Positions 25,488-39,710 of a DNA stretch of 64,000 bases are shown here, in pieces. The notes under the pieces are model-generated. The model was not told where the DNA came from, made no database searches, and was given only the letters and a program-made list of their open reading frames with translations. This stretch comes from Mycolicibacterium rhodesiae JS60 (lineage in GTDB: Bacteria > Actinomycetota > Actinomycetes > Mycobacteriales > Mycobacteriaceae), in contig AGIQ01000001.1 of assembly GCA_000230935.2 (NCBI GenBank), positions 1,798,001 through 1,862,000 on the forward strand. Reading direction: 5' to 3'. A program made the translations under genes and the position numbers. Numbering within the stretch: the first letter of the stretch is position 1; the number at the start of each line of letters is the position of its first letter.

Positions 25488-27035
25488 ATGACTGTTGCCG
25501 AACCGACCGTCGCCGACATCACCACCGAGCCCGTCCACACCCGGGCGCTGGTCATCGGCACGGGATTCTCCGGGCTGGGGATGGGGATCGAACTCCAACG
25601 CCGCGGCGTCGACTTCCTGATCCTGGAGAAGGCCGACGACGTCGGCGGAACCTGGCGCGACAACAGCTACCCGGGCTGCGCCTGCGACATCCCGGCGCAC
25701 CTGTACTCCTTCTCCTTCGAGCCCAAGCCGGACTGGACCTACATGTGGTCCCTGCAGCCGGAGATCCTCGACTACCTCAAGGGCGTGACCGACAAGCACG
25801 GGCTGCGCCGCTACATCCACTTCGGTGCGCACGTCGACCGCGCCCACTGGGACGACGCCGAGTACCGCTGGCACGTCTTCACCAAGGACGGGCGCGAGTA
25901 CGTCGCTCAATTCCTGATCTCCGGCGCCGGCGCGCTGCACATCCCTGCCGTGCCCGACATCGAGGGGCTGGCCGAGTTCACCGGCGAGGCGTTTCATTCC
26001 GCGCAGTGGGACCACAGCGTCGACCTCACCGGCAAGAAGGTCGCGGTCGTCGGCACCGGCGCAAGCGCCATCCAGATCGTCCCGGAGATCGTCGACAAGG
26101 TCGGCGGTCTGCAGCTCTATCAGCGCACCCCGGCGTGGGTGTTGCCGCGGAGCAACAACCCGATCCCGGCGCCGATGCGCGACGCGTTCGAGACGGTCCC
26201 CGGCGCCCGCGCGGCGTTGCGCACCGGGATCTACTGGTTCCAGGAGGCACTCGGATTCGCCATGACCCAGCGGCCCGAACTGCTCACGCTGGGGGAGAAA
26301 GCCGGGAAGTGGAACATTCGGCGTCAGGTCCGAGACCGTGGCCTGCGGCAACGGCTGACTCCGAAGTATCGGCTGGGCTGCAAGCGAGTCCTGTTCTCCG
26401 ACAACTACTTCCGTGCCATCGAACGCCCCCACTCGGAGCTGGTCACCGACTCGATCACCCGGATCACCCCGACCGGGATCGTCACCGCGGACGGCACCGA
26501 GCGTGCGGTCGACGTCATCGTCTTCGCCACCGGCTTCCACGTCACCGACTCCTACACCTACGTCGCCATCAAGGGCCCCGGCGGCGAGGACCTGGTGGAC
26601 CGTTGGAACCGTGAGGGCGTGCAGGCTCATCGCGGCATCGCCGTCGCGGACATGCCGAACCTGTTCTTCCTGCTCGGGCCGAACACCGGGCTGGGCCACA
26701 ACTCGGTGGTGTTCATGATCGAGTCGCAGATCCGCTATGTCGGCCAGGCGATCGAGGCCGTCGACAAGGCCGGAGCGCAGGCGCTGGCACCCAGCCGCTG
26801 GGCCCAGGACACCTTCAATGCCGAACTGCAGCAACGGCTTACCCGTGCGGTGTGGAGCACCGGTGGGTGCAGCAGCTGGTATCTGGACGAGCACGGCAAG
26901 AACCGCACGCTGTGGAGCGGCATGACATGGCAGTACTGGCTGACCACGCGTTCGCTGAAACGGTCGGAGTACCGCTTCTCCGGAGTGGCGTCTGGGGCGC
27001 GGGTCGGGTCGTCGGCGCGGGCCGCGGCCGGCTGA
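25488..27035 (+). CDS. Flavin-containing Baeyer-Villiger-type monooxygenase
   Basis: A 515-residue class B flavin monooxygenase. The FAD site is ALVIGTGFSGLGMGIEL, the Baeyer-Villiger-type fingerprint is FTGEAFHSAQWDHS, and the NADPH site is KVAVVGTGASAIQIVPE. Such enzymes insert oxygen next to a ketone or oxidise thioamides; EthA is a related mycobacterial case. It follows its TetR regulator and operator and is Rv3049c-like by position. The natural substrate is unknown, and no close partner for the resulting ester is adjacent. Confidence 0.92.
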   Translation: MTVAEPTVADITTEPVHTRALVIGTGFSGLGMGIELQRRGVDFLILEKADDVGGTWRDNSYPGCACDIPAHLYSFSFEPKPDWTYMWSLQPEILDYLKGVTDKHGLRRYIHFGAHVDRAHWDDAEYRWHVFTKDGREYVAQFLISGAGALHIPAVPDIEGLAEFTGEAFHSAQWDHSVDLTGKKVAVVGTGASAIQIVPEIVDKVGGLQLYQRTPAWVLPRSNNPIPAPMRDAFETVPGARAALRTGIYWFQEALGFAMTQRPELLTLGEKAGKWNIRRQVRDRGLRQRLTPKYRLGCKRVLFSDNYFRAIERPHSELVTDSITRITPTGIVTADGTERAVDVIVFATGFHVTDSYTYVAIKGPGGEDLVDRWNREGVQAHRGIAVADMPNLFFLLGPNTGLGHNSVVFMIESQIRYVGQAIEAVDKAGAQALAPSRWAQDTFNAELQQRLTRAVWSTGGCSSWYLDEHGKNRTLWSGMTWQYWLTTRSLKRSEYRFSGVASGARVGSSARAAAG

Positions 27036-27099
27036 TCGCGCCGACACGCCGGGGGTATTTCGACACGCGCGGCGGACCTGTGGGTTCGGTCCGCGCGGA

Positions 27100-27147
27100 A
27101 CACAAGTTGTTGTGTTGCGGCGTGTTGTCGGACCCCAGGGGTAGTGT
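27100..27147 (+). promoter_or_regulatory. Paired NrdR boxes before nrdF2
   Basis: ACACAAGTTGTTGTGT (27100-27115) is an almost ideal NrdR box, and ACCCCAGGGGTAGTGT (27132-27147) is a second, weaker one. Their starts are 32 bp apart, about three helical turns, as needed for cooperative NrdR binding. This links nrdF2 to the same dATP-responsive control as nrdHIE, although the two loci are separated here by the accessory block. Confidence 0.7.
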
Positions 27148-27186
27148 TTTGGTGGTCAGCCGGAAACGGGGCAAACAGCGTGGTGA

Positions 27187-28173
<987 letters not shown>

Positions 28174-28209
28174 TCGCGTAGGGGCCTGGCGGCAGCGGCC
28201 GCGACGACC

Positions 28210-28638
28210 TCACGGACAGCGAGTCATCTTGGCGGTTTTGCCGAGGTTCGTGTGCGATTCCATGGTCTGGTCATCAATGACCGTGACGTTGATCTTCAAC
28301 TCCGGCGCCTCGGTGAAACTGATCGCGCCGTCGGTGTAGGACCAGTTGCCGAACGGACCGTCACTGGTGCCGTCCGCTCGCAGATCTATCGCCAGCGTGC
28401 AGTCGCCATCGGTGCCCCATTTTCCGACCAGGAACTCCTTGGTCGGTTGGCCGCCCCCGGCCGGGGCGGCCTGCGGACTTGTCGCGGCCGCAGTCGAGGT
28501 GGCTGAGGTCGAGGTCGCCGACGAAGTCGAGGTCGCCGACGATGCGGGCACCTCCGATGCATGTCCATCAGAGGTTGTGCCGGCGCACCCGGCGAGGACA
28601 AGCGCCGCTGCGGCACACAGAGCGAGTTCAATCTGCAT
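28210..28638 (-). CDS. Small lipoprotein with Ser/Thr/Ala-rich linker
   Basis: A 142-residue exported lipoprotein. The signal peptide ends in the lipobox LAGC (Cys18). It is followed by a low-complexity Ser/Ala/Thr linker and a small C-terminal beta domain (FLVGKWGTDGDCTLAIDLRADGT) with paired Cys. The linker is encoded by a 17-base unit repeated at 28508-28524 and 28526-28542 with an 18-base period, which could change in number by slippage. Function is unknown; the fold hints at a lipocalin-like or DUF-type surface domain. Confidence 0.75.
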   Translation of the reverse strand: MQIELALCAAAALVLAGCAGTTSDGHASEVPASSATSTSSATSTSATSTAAATSPQAAPAGGGQPTKEFLVGKWGTDGDCTLAIDLRADGTSDGPFGNWSYTDGAISFTEAPELKINVTVIDDQTMESHTNLGKTAKMTRCP

Positions 28639-28764
28639 CGGATCTCCGGTTCGTCATACTCGCCGTGAAAGGGTCATCCGGGCCTTCGAGTTGGCAGCGA
28701 ACGACTGAGACCATGAACGTAGACGACTTGGGCCGTGGCTGCGAGGGGAAACCCGCCCAGTGGC

Positions 28765-29610
28765 TTAGCTGGCGAGGTTGAATCGCCCCTGGCTGCCGTA
28801 GATCGCCAACGAGATGAGCAGTGTCACCGACACCACGACGACGAGCGAGGTCCGCACGGCGTCACCCGTCGCGACACCGACGCCGGACGGGCCGCCGGAG
28901 GCGAAGAATCCAAAATAGGTGTGGATCAGCAGGATTGCCAACGCCATGAGGATGGCCTGGACGAACGACCACAGCAAATCCGTCGGGCTCAGAAACGTCG
29001 AAAAATAGTGGTCGTACAGGCCGGCTGACTGGCCGAGCAGGGCCACGGTGGTGAACCGGCTGGCCAGGAACGACAGGATGACCGCGACGGCATACAGCGG
29101 CGCGATCGACATCATCCCGGCGACGATCCTGGTGCTCACCAGAAACACCAGTGGTGGAATAGCCATGGCTTCCAGTGCGTCGACTTCCTGGTTGACTCGC
29201 ATCGCGCCCAGCTGTGCGGTCACGCCGGCACCGAACGTTGCCGCCAAACCGATCCCGGCGACGACCGGCGCCGAGATCCGCACGTTGATGAACGCGGCCA
29301 AGAAGCCGGTGAGCGCCTCGATGCCGATGTCACCCAGTGAGCTGTACCCCTGCACCGCCAGCGTTCCGCCGGTCGCGACGGTGAGAAATCCGACGACTAC
29401 CAACGTCCCGCCGATCATCGCCAAAACCCCTGCGCCCATGCTGATTTCGGCGACCAGTCGGACGATCTCGACGCGGTAGCAGCGCACCGCGGTCGGGATA
29501 CCCGCGATGGCCCTGGCGTAGAACAGCGCCTGATCGCCGATCCGGCCCAACACGTACCACGGCCGCTCCGCGGCCCGGGCCAGCCGGGGATAGACGCTGC
29601 GGTGCGTCAC
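28765..29610 (-). CDS. Orphan YrbE/MlaE-type permease
   Basis: About 281 residues with five or six hydrophobic helices. The MlaE-family signatures are visible: the central Gly-rich FGAGVTAQLGAMRVNQEVDALEAM and PPLVFLVSTRIVAGMMSIAPLYAV. YrbE proteins are the membrane permeases of Mce lipid importers and normally occur as an A/B pair followed by six mce genes. Here only one copy is present and no mce gene is nearby, so it is either a remnant or a protein that pairs with subunits encoded elsewhere. I used the GTG at 29610 (VTHRSVYPRL); a longer start at 29679 is possible. Confidence 0.82.
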   Translation of the reverse strand: MTHRSVYPRLARAAERPWYVLGRIGDQALFYARAIAGIPTAVRCYRVEIVRLVAEISMGAGVLAMIGGTLVVVGFLTVATGGTLAVQGYSSLGDIGIEALTGFLAAFINVRISAPVVAGIGLAATFGAGVTAQLGAMRVNQEVDALEAMAIPPLVFLVSTRIVAGMMSIAPLYAVAVILSFLASRFTTVALLGQSAGLYDHYFSTFLSPTDLLWSFVQAILMALAILLIHTYFGFFASGGPSGVGVATGDAVRTSLVVVVSVTLLISLAIYGSQGRFNLAS

Positions 29611-29755
29611 GACGGTTCCCGATTCACCCACTTCAAGGTCCGCGCCTGCCCGACGCGGTTGTAGGGCCCTTTGTCCCACCTATCGACGCCCAAGGGCTTC
29701 ATTGGGGTGGGACCGGTGCTTTGAGCCGGCGCTCCTATCGCGGATGCTGAATGGC

Positions 29756-30628
29756 GTGACCACACCCGAACCGTTCAGTGCGCTGGGCGTGGACGGCATC
29801 CGCATCGCGGCCGACCGCATCGGCGATCCGGACGCGCCGAGCGTCGTCTTCCTCCACGGCGGCGGCCAGACTCGTCGCTCCGGGGGCCGGGCCGCGACCG
29901 CCGTGGCTGCGCGCGGCTGGCAGGCGATCACCGTTGACCTGCGCGGACACGGTGAGTCGGACTGGTCGGAAGAAGGGGACTACCGGGTCGTCAGCTTCGC
30001 CGGCGACGTACTGCAACTGATCCGTCAGCTGCCCGCGCGCCCCGTGCTCGTCGGTGCGTCACTGGGCGGGTTCACCGGCATGCTGCTCGCCGGAGAGCTG
30101 GAACCGGCGGCGCTGCGTGCGCTGGTACTGGTCGACATCGTCCCCGATATGAACCCGACCGGGGCAGAGCGCATCCACCAATTCATGTACGACCGGATGG
30201 AGACGGGCTTCGAGTCCCTCGACGAGGTGGCCGACATGATCCAGGAGTACAACCCGCACCGCAGCCGGCCATCCGATCTTGACGGCCTTCGCACGAACCT
30301 GCGCCACCGGGAGGGCCGGTGGTACTGGCACTGGGACCCCAAGTTCATCGACGGGACGGCGGCCAGCCCGCCCATCGAGGTCACCGAGGTCGAGCGCTTC
30401 AACGCGGCGGTCGAATCGATCCTGGCGGCCGGTGTGCCGATGCTGCTGGTGCGTGGTCAGATGAGTGACCTTGTCACTCAGGAACGTGCCGACGCATTCC
30501 TCGAGCGGTTCCCGCAGATCGAGTTCGTCGACGTCGCCGGGGCCGGACACATGGTCGCCGGTGATCGCAACGACATCTTCGCCGAGGCGGTCGTGGAGTT
30601 CCTGGCCAGGTGCCCCGAGCGACGATGA
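29756..30628 (+). CDS. Alpha/beta-hydrolase
   Basis: A 290-residue alpha/beta-hydrolase-fold enzyme. The oxyanion-hole loop is VVFLHGGGQ, the nucleophile Ser is in VGASLGG, and the catalytic His is in GAGHMVAGD. Such enzymes hydrolyse esters, epoxides or C-C bonds. The start is either GTG 29756 (VTTPEPFSALGV) or ATG 29744, four codons upstream. It is divergent from the YrbE gene and shows no specific partner. The substrate is not predictable. Confidence 0.87.
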   Translation: MTTPEPFSALGVDGIRIAADRIGDPDAPSVVFLHGGGQTRRSGGRAATAVAARGWQAITVDLRGHGESDWSEEGDYRVVSFAGDVLQLIRQLPARPVLVGASLGGFTGMLLAGELEPAALRALVLVDIVPDMNPTGAERIHQFMYDRMETGFESLDEVADMIQEYNPHRSRPSDLDGLRTNLRHREGRWYWHWDPKFIDGTAASPPIEVTEVERFNAAVESILAAGVPMLLVRGQMSDLVTQERADAFLERFPQIEFVDVAGAGHMVAGDRNDIFAEAVVEFLARCPERR

Positions 30629-30701
30629 ACGTGGTGTGAACCGGCGGCGAACTGTCCTACCGGTGCTGGCGTAGTTTCGGCGCAACCGAGAGACTGGCCA
30701 G

Positions 30702-31028
30702 GTGACCGCTACGTCGCTTCTGCATTCGATCCTCGACTGGCTGCGGGCCGGCTACCCCAACGGTGTTCCCGGCCCAGACCGGGTCCCGCTGCTGGCGCTG
30801 CTGCGCTCGACTCCGCTGACCGAGGACCAGATCAAAGAGGTGGTCGCCCATCTCACGGCGAACGACTCACCGGCGCTGGCGGGCGGAATCGACGAGGACG
30901 AGATCGCCGAGTTCATCAAGGACGTCAGTCACCACGACGCGGGCCCGGAGAACATTAAGCGCGTCGCGGCCACGCTGGCCGCGGCCGGTTGGCCGCTGGC
31001 CGGCGTGACCGAGGACACGGTCAACTAG
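30702..31028 (+). CDS. DUF3349 protein
   Basis: A 108-residue cytosolic protein of the mycobacterial DUF3349 family (Rv0543c/Rv3046c-like). It is all helical: an N-terminal segment LLHSILDWLRAGYPNGVPGPDRVPLL is the family signature, followed by two helices in LTEDQIKEVVAHL and PENIKRVAATLAAAGWPL. Function is unknown. It is tail-to-tail with adhC, three bases between stops. Confidence 0.82.
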   Translation: MTATSLLHSILDWLRAGYPNGVPGPDRVPLLALLRSTPLTEDQIKEVVAHLTANDSPALAGGIDEDEIAEFIKDVSHHDAGPENIKRVAATLAAAGWPLAGVTEDTVN

Positions 31029-31031
31029 TCG

Positions 31032-32084
31032 CTAGGCGCTGCGCAGTGATTCGGTGTCGATGACGAAGCGGTACCGCACGTCGCTGGCCAGCACCCGCTC
31101 GTAGGCCTCATTGATGTACTCCGGCGCGATGACCTCGATCTCGGGTGTCACGCCGTGCTCGGCGCAGAAGTCCAGCATCTCCTGCGTTTCGGCGATACCG
31201 CCGATCAAGGAGCCGGACAGGCTGTGCCGACCGAAGACCAGGGCCGCAGCCGGCACCGCCATCGGGTGTTCGGGCATACCGAGCTCGACAAGTGTGCCGT
31301 CCAGCGCGAGCAGGCCGAGGTACGCCTCGAGGTCGAGGTTGGCCGAGACGGTGTTGAGGATGAGATCGAACTTGCCCTTGAGCTTCGAGAAAGTCGTCGC
31401 GTCACTGGTGGCGTAGTACTCATCGGCGCCCAGGCGCAGACCGTCCTCCATCTTCTTCAGAGACTGGCTCAGCACGGTCACATGGGCACCCATCGCCTTC
31501 GCGAGCTTCACGCCGACGTGACCAAGACCGCCGAGGCCGATGACGGCAATCTGCTTGTCGGGCCCGGCATTCCAGTGCCGCAACGGCGAGTAGAGCGTGA
31601 TGCCCGCGCACAGCAGGGGAGCGGCCTCGTCCAGCGCGATGCTGTCCGGGATGCGCAGCACGTAGTTCTCGTCGACGACGATCGCGCCGCTGTAGCCGCC
31701 CTGAGTGGGCTGCCCGTCGCTGCCGACACCGTTGTAGGTGCCGACCATGCCCGGGTTGGTGCAGTATTGCTCTACGCCGGCGAGGCAGGCCGCGCACTCG
31801 CGGCAGGAATCGACGAAGCAGCCGACGCCAACGCGGTCGCCCACTTTGTATTTCGTGACCTCGGGGCCGACTTCCGTTACCACACCGGCGATTTCATGTC
31901 CGGGCACCATCGGGTACTCGACTTCACCCCATTCGCCGCGCACGGTGTGAATGTCGGAGTGACAGATACCCGCGAAGTGGATGTCGAGCATGACGTCGCG
32001 GGGGCCGACATCGCGGCGGTTGATGGTGGTCTTGGTCAGGGGATCCTTGGCGGACGTGGCGGCGTAAGCGGTGACTGTGCTCAT
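31032..32084 (-). CDS. adhC: NAD(P)-dependent zinc alcohol dehydrogenase
   Basis: A 350-residue medium-chain dehydrogenase of the cinnamyl-alcohol type. Catalytic zinc ligands are in GICHSDIH and PGHEIAG, the structural-zinc cysteines are in [17 protein letters not shown], and the coenzyme loop is GLGGLGHVG. It reduces aldehydes with NADPH in the cytosol. It resembles Rv3045 AdhC. The ATG follows GAGGA, and the 130-bp upstream region has no clear operator. Confidence 0.92.
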   Translation of the reverse strand: MSTVTAYAATSAKDPLTKTTINRRDVGPRDVMLDIHFAGICHSDIHTVRGEWGEVEYPMVPGHEIAGVVTEVGPEVTKYKVGDRVGVGCFVDSCRECAACLAGVEQYCTNPGMVGTYNGVGSDGQPTQGGYSGAIVVDENYVLRIPDSIALDEAAPLLCAGITLYSPLRHWNAGPDKQIAVIGLGGLGHVGVKLAKAMGAHVTVLSQSLKKMEDGLRLGADEYYATSDATTFSKLKGKFDLILNTVSANLDLEAYLGLLALDGTLVELGMPEHPMAVPAAALVFGRHSLSGSLIGGIAETQEMLDFCAEHGVTPEIEVIAPEYINEAYERVLASDVRYRFVIDTESLRSA

Positions 32085-32211
32085 CGGTGTCCTCGAATTC
32101 GCGTTTAGGCAGCACTGATCGGTTCAGCGTTTGGTCATAGGGAGGTGTCGCGACGCTGCGACCAGTGGGTATAACCCGGCGCGGCGGGTGCCTAATCCCG
32201 CTTGAGGAGAT

Positions 32212-32487
32212 TTATAACCCGGCGGCGCGAATTGCGCCGTTGAAAGACACCCGCTGATAGGTGGCGACCCCGGCCAGCGTGTAGGGATCGTGGTCGATGA
32301 TGTCCTGGACGGCTTCGGTATCGATGTCCGCGGTGAACAGCAGGCCACCAGCACCGGACTCCTGACGGCCGGCGATCAGCAGCCGCCCGGCGTCGACCTC
32401 GTCCCGCAGCCATGCCAGATGGGCGGGACGGGTCTTCTCGACAACCTCGGCGGGCTGGGTGTACGTGCCGATCAACACATGGAACAC
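32212..32487 (-). CDS. YciI-family protein
   Basis: A 91-residue protein with the YciI ferredoxin-like fold. The conserved His is in KTRPAHLAWLRDE and the conserved Asp in IIDHDPYTLAG, the two residues proposed to form an active site. Members dechlorinate or act on muconolactone-like compounds, but most are uncharacterised. It starts with GTG (VFHVLIGTY). It is the gene downstream of fecB, separated by an inverted repeat. Confidence 0.82.
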   Translation of the reverse strand: MFHVLIGTYTQPAEVVEKTRPAHLAWLRDEVDAGRLLIAGRQESGAGGLLFTADIDTEAVQDIIDHDPYTLAGVATYQRVSFNGAIRAAGL

Positions 32488-32515
32488 GGTGACGAACGCT
32501 ACACGGGCCGTCGAG

Positions 32516-32564
32516 TTTCACGTTTTGTCGCGCCGCACTCGCAGTTCTCCTGGAAAACGTGAAA
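32516..32564. repeat. Inverted repeat between fecB and the YciI gene
   Basis: TTTCACGTTTT (32516-32526) and AAAACGTGAAA (32554-32564) are perfect 11-base arms around a 27-base spacer, starting 15 bases after the fecB stop. It may terminate fecB or be a regulator site for the YciI gene. The T-run at the arm end favours a terminator on either strand. Confidence 0.5.
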
Positions 32565-32579
32565 TTCGGCGGCAGAGCG

Positions 32580-35541
<2,962 letters not shown>

Positions 35542-35551
35542 CGCGGGATAA

Positions 35552-36799
<1,248 letters not shown>

Positions 36800-36838
36800 A
36801 TTCAGGGATTTCGGCGCGCAAACGTTCGCTCAGCGGCG

Positions 36839-38166
36839 TGTGGTGTCTCGGGACATTGCTGACACTTTTGTCGCGGGACATCGCTGACACTCATGGTGCC
36901 GGTTTGGGTTCGCGGGTGCGGTAGGTCCGGGTGGATTTGTCGCTGCGTTGGTAGTTGCGGGTGGGGTCTGCGGTGAAGGACCGGACCAGGGTGGTGCCGC
37001 TGAGGATGGTGATGTGCTCACCATCGCGAATGACGTCGCAGTCGTGTCCGGCCCAGCACAGGCCGACGTTGACTTTGTAGGGCGCAACGAAGATGTATCC
37101 CGAGGTTGCGCCAACGGTGTGGCGGCTGACCACAACTGGGGCCGGCACTGGACGGTCAGCGGGTCGGGCCCTGGCGGTGGCGCCAAACACCTCGGCGGGG
37201 GTGGCCCCGCGGTGGGCGCGATGGGGCCGCCGGTGGTTGTAGAAGCTGCGGAACTGTTCGAGCAGGCCGTTGAGCTCGTCGATGGTGGCCGGTGCTGGGC
37301 GAGCGCGGAGCCATCTTTTCAGCGTCTGCCAGGACCGTTCGATTTTGCCGCAGGTCTGCGGGTGGTACGGCGCCGAGTTGATGGTGCGCACGCCCAGGGC
37401 CCGCAGGTTGGACTCGAACGCTGATACATAGGCGCGGAACCGTCCGGTATACACAAGTCCGTTATCCGACAACGACATTGACGGGATCCCGCATTCATCG
37501 ATGCCGGCCAGGATCACTTCCCAGACCAGCGCGGCGTCGGCGTCACCGGCACACGCACGCAACCCCACCAGGTAGCGGGAGTGGTCATCGAGACTGCCGG
37601 CGATGGCCACCGGGGTGCCGTCGGCCAGCGCCCACCCGGTCCAGTCGGACTGCCAGCACTCGTTGGGCCGATCAAAGACGAACCGCTTGGTCGCTGACTT
37701 CGGGCGTTTCTGGGGCTGCGGGGTGATCGCTCCGCGGCGGGTCAGGATGTGCCACACCGTCGACACCGACGGCACCGCGACACCGTCACGCTGCAACGAC
37801 CACACGATCGACTGGGCGCCGTGATCGCGGCCGTCCTCGATCAACTGCTTGCGCCGCAACACGATCAGATCCTCGACCTCGACCAGAGTCCGCCCCGGCG
37901 AGGTCTTCGGGCGCCGGGAGAGCTCCTGCAGTCCCTCGATACCGCTATCACGGAATCGTCGACGGTACTTGTAAAACGTCTCCCGACTGATCTGGTGGTC
38001 CCGGCAAAACTGGGCCACGTTCTCGATCTGGCCAGCCAATGCTGCAGCCATCCGAATATCCATCGCCGTCACCTTCTGGGCCATGAACCATGCTGGTCCC
38101 AGCCCTACTCAGGTGTCAGCGATGTCCCGAGACATCCAACTGTCAGCGATGTCCCCGAACAGCACA
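36839..38166. mobile_element. Complete IS481-family-like insertion sequence, 1328 bp
   Basis: The ends begin TGTG and finish CACA. The terminal ~58 bases are related inverted repeats, each with a GGGACAT-C/T-GCTGACA motif occurring twice. The flanks carry an identical 15-base sequence, GTTCGCTCAGCGGCG, at 36824-36838 and 38167-38181, consistent with a target-site duplication. One intact transposase gene fills the element. The intact reading frame and exact flanking repeats suggest a recent insertion. Confidence 0.85.
36891..38084 (-). CDS. IS481-family transposase
   Basis: A 397-residue DDE transposase. The N-terminus is a helix-turn-helix (VAQFCRDHQISRETFYKYRRRF), followed by the integrase core (rve): the first Asp is in CWQSDWTGW, the second in LSDNGLVYTG, and the catalytic Glu is in GKIERSWQTLKRWL. 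HPQTCGKIER and NHRRPHRAHRGATPAEVF are typical of the IS481 group. No frameshift or stop is present, so the enzyme is probably active. Confidence 0.93.
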   Translation of the reverse strand: MAQKVTAMDIRMAAALAGQIENVAQFCRDHQISRETFYKYRRRFRDSGIEGLQELSRRPKTSPGRTLVEVEDLIVLRRKQLIEDGRDHGAQSIVWSLQRDGVAVPSVSTVWHILTRRGAITPQPQKRPKSATKRFVFDRPNECWQSDWTGWALADGTPVAIAGSLDDHSRYLVGLRACAGDADAALVWEVILAGIDECGIPSMSLSDNGLVYTGRFRAYVSAFESNLRALGVRTINSAPYHPQTCGKIERSWQTLKRWLRARPAPATIDELNGLLEQFRSFYNHRRPHRAHRGATPAEVFGATARARPADRPVPAPVVVSRHTVGATSGYIFVAPYKVNVGLCWAGHDCDVIRDGEHITILSGTTLVRSFTADPTRNYQRSDKSTRTYRTREPKPAP

Positions 38167-38199
38167 GTTCGCTCAGCGGCGGTTTTCGCGCCGAAATCG

Positions 38200-39645
38200 C
38201 TAGATCACCACGGCGGTGGTCTCGGGAATCGCCGACCCGGTGATATTGCGCCACGCCCGGCCGAGCAGCTCGATGGCCTCGGTCAGCTCACTTTCGGGCA
38301 GTGCGAACGGAATTCGGACGAATCGCTCGAGTGTGCCGTCGACGCCGAAGCGCGGGCCGGGCGGCAGCTCGACACCCAGCCGGGACGCCGACGCGCACAT
38401 CGCCGAACTGACCGGCGCGGGCAGCTGCACCCACATCGACATCCCGCCGGTGCCCGGCAACGGACGCCAGTCGGGCAGATGCTTGTCGATCAGTTCCAGT
38501 AGTAAAGCCCTCCTGCCCCGCAGGATCTCGCGACGTTCGGGCAGTACATCATCGGCCCGTTCGGTGAGAAGCCATGCGGCAGCGAGCTGTTCGATGACCG
38601 ACGTGCCCAGATCGATGGACGGGCGAAGCGCTCGGATGGTCGCGAGCACGTTCGGTTCGGCCCGGATCCAGCCGATGCGCATGCCTCCCCAGAACGATTT
38701 CGACATCGAACCGATCGTGATCATCAGGTCGGTGCGCGAACCCATCGACGCGGCCACCGGCGGGGGCACCGGCTCGTCGAGCCAGATGTCGGTCATGGTC
38801 TCGTCGATCACTGTGCGGGTGCGGGTCTCGGCGACGATGTCGGATAATCGCTTGCGATCAGCGGCCGGCATCGAGAACCCTGTCGGATTGTGGTTATCAG
38901 GCACGAGATAGGCCAGGGTCGGGGCGAGTTGGCGCACGGCGGCGTGGACGGCGTCGAGTTCCCAACCCTCCCTTGTCATCGCGACCGGAACCGGCCGGGC
39001 GCCCGCGGTGCCGATCGCGGTGAGCACGCCGTGATACGTGGGCTGTTCGACGAGCACGCGATCGCCGGGCTGAACATAGGTGGCCAGGATCAGCGCGATT
39101 GCATGCTGTGCACCGCTGGTCACCATGATCTGGTCGGGGGTGGTGGGAAGTCCTCTGGCGCAATAACGTTCGGCGATCGCGGTGCGGAAAGCCAGTACCC
39201 CCCGCATGTCATGACCGGTCGCTTGGAGATACGCGGCGGACTGCCTGGCCGCCTCGGTGAACGCCTCCTGTACGGCACTGGCCGGCGCGGCCAGGGCGGC
39301 CTCGGCCAGGTTGATCCTGGCCGTCGTATCGCTGGGCACGCTCACCGGTGTGTGGGGGAGCGCGACCGTGCTGCGGGCGCCGCGGCGGGCGTGCAGATAG
39401 CCGCTCTCGCCGAGTTCGGTGTACGCCGCGGTGACGGTGGTGCGGGAGACCCGCACCGCCTCGGCCAGCGCGCGTTCACTGGGCAGCCGCGACCCGACCG
39501 GCAGCCGGCCGTCGACGATCAGCATTCGCAGCCCGTCGGCCAGTGCCTGATAGGAGGGGCCACTCCGGCTGGAGGTCCGCCAGTTGCCCAGTTCGCGGGC
39601 CAAAAGGCCCGGATCCAGCGCCCTGGCCGTCAATGTCGTCGCCAT
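38200..39645 (-). CDS. yczR: MocR/YczR-type GntR regulator with aminotransferase domain
   Basis: A 481-residue fusion. The N-terminal GntR winged helix (YQALADGLRMLIVDGRLPVGSRLPSERALAEAVRVSRTTVTAAY) is joined to a fold-type-I aminotransferase-like domain with the PLP Lys in GSMSKSFWGGMRIGW and an Asn-Pro motif in PDNHNPTGFS. MocR proteins sense PLP or amino-acid adducts. The ATG at 39645 was chosen because the longer frame runs into the operator repeats. It is divergent from a small gene and yczE, the standard YczR/YczE arrangement, and probably controls that operon. Confidence 0.9.
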   Translation of the reverse strand: MATTLTARALDPGLLARELGNWRTSSRSGPSYQALADGLRMLIVDGRLPVGSRLPSERALAEAVRVSRTTVTAAYTELGESGYLHARRGARSTVALPHTPVSVPSDTTARINLAEAALAAPASAVQEAFTEAARQSAAYLQATGHDMRGVLAFRTAIAERYCARGLPTTPDQIMVTSGAQHAIALILATYVQPGDRVLVEQPTYHGVLTAIGTAGARPVPVAMTREGWELDAVHAAVRQLAPTLAYLVPDNHNPTGFSMPAADRKRLSDIVAETRTRTVIDETMTDIWLDEPVPPPVAASMGSRTDLMITIGSMSKSFWGGMRIGWIRAEPNVLATIRALRPSIDLGTSVIEQLAAAWLLTERADDVLPERREILRGRRALLLELIDKHLPDWRPLPGTGGMSMWVQLPAPVSSAMCASASRLGVELPPGPRFGVDGTLERFVRIPFALPESELTEAIELLGRAWRNITGSAIPETTAVVI

Positions 39646-39647
39646 TT

Positions 39648-39693
39648 GCAAGCCAGTATGCGGCAACTGGCTATTGATGGGCAAGCCAGTTGC
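39648..39693. promoter_or_regulatory. AGCCAGT repeats, probable YczR operator
   Basis: Three copies of the AGCCAGT unit lie in the divergent region: GCAAGCCAGT (39648-39657), the inverted CAACTGGCT (39664-39672) and GCAAGCCAGTTGC (39681-39693). Mixed direct and inverted repeats of this kind are typical of MocR-family operators. They lie directly before both start codons. Confidence 0.65.
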
Positions 39694-39710
39694 CCGAAAG
39701 GATGGCTGTC

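Larger units (their letters stand above)
36807..38198. terminator. Bidirectional terminator hairpin split by an insertion sequence
   Basis: GATTTCGGCGCG (36807-36818) and CGCGCCGAAATC (38187-38198) are exact complements that must once have formed one stem around a ~25-base loop. The same unit is intact between the SDR and dinB2 genes. The loop is now interrupted by the IS element, so the hairpin cannot form normally. It separated the convergent serB2 and yczR genes. Confidence 0.65.

Noticed and set aside
32170..32224. Repeated TATAACCCGGCG (32170-32181 and 32213-32224)
   Set aside because: Only two copies, one inside the end of the YciI gene; probably chance in this composition.
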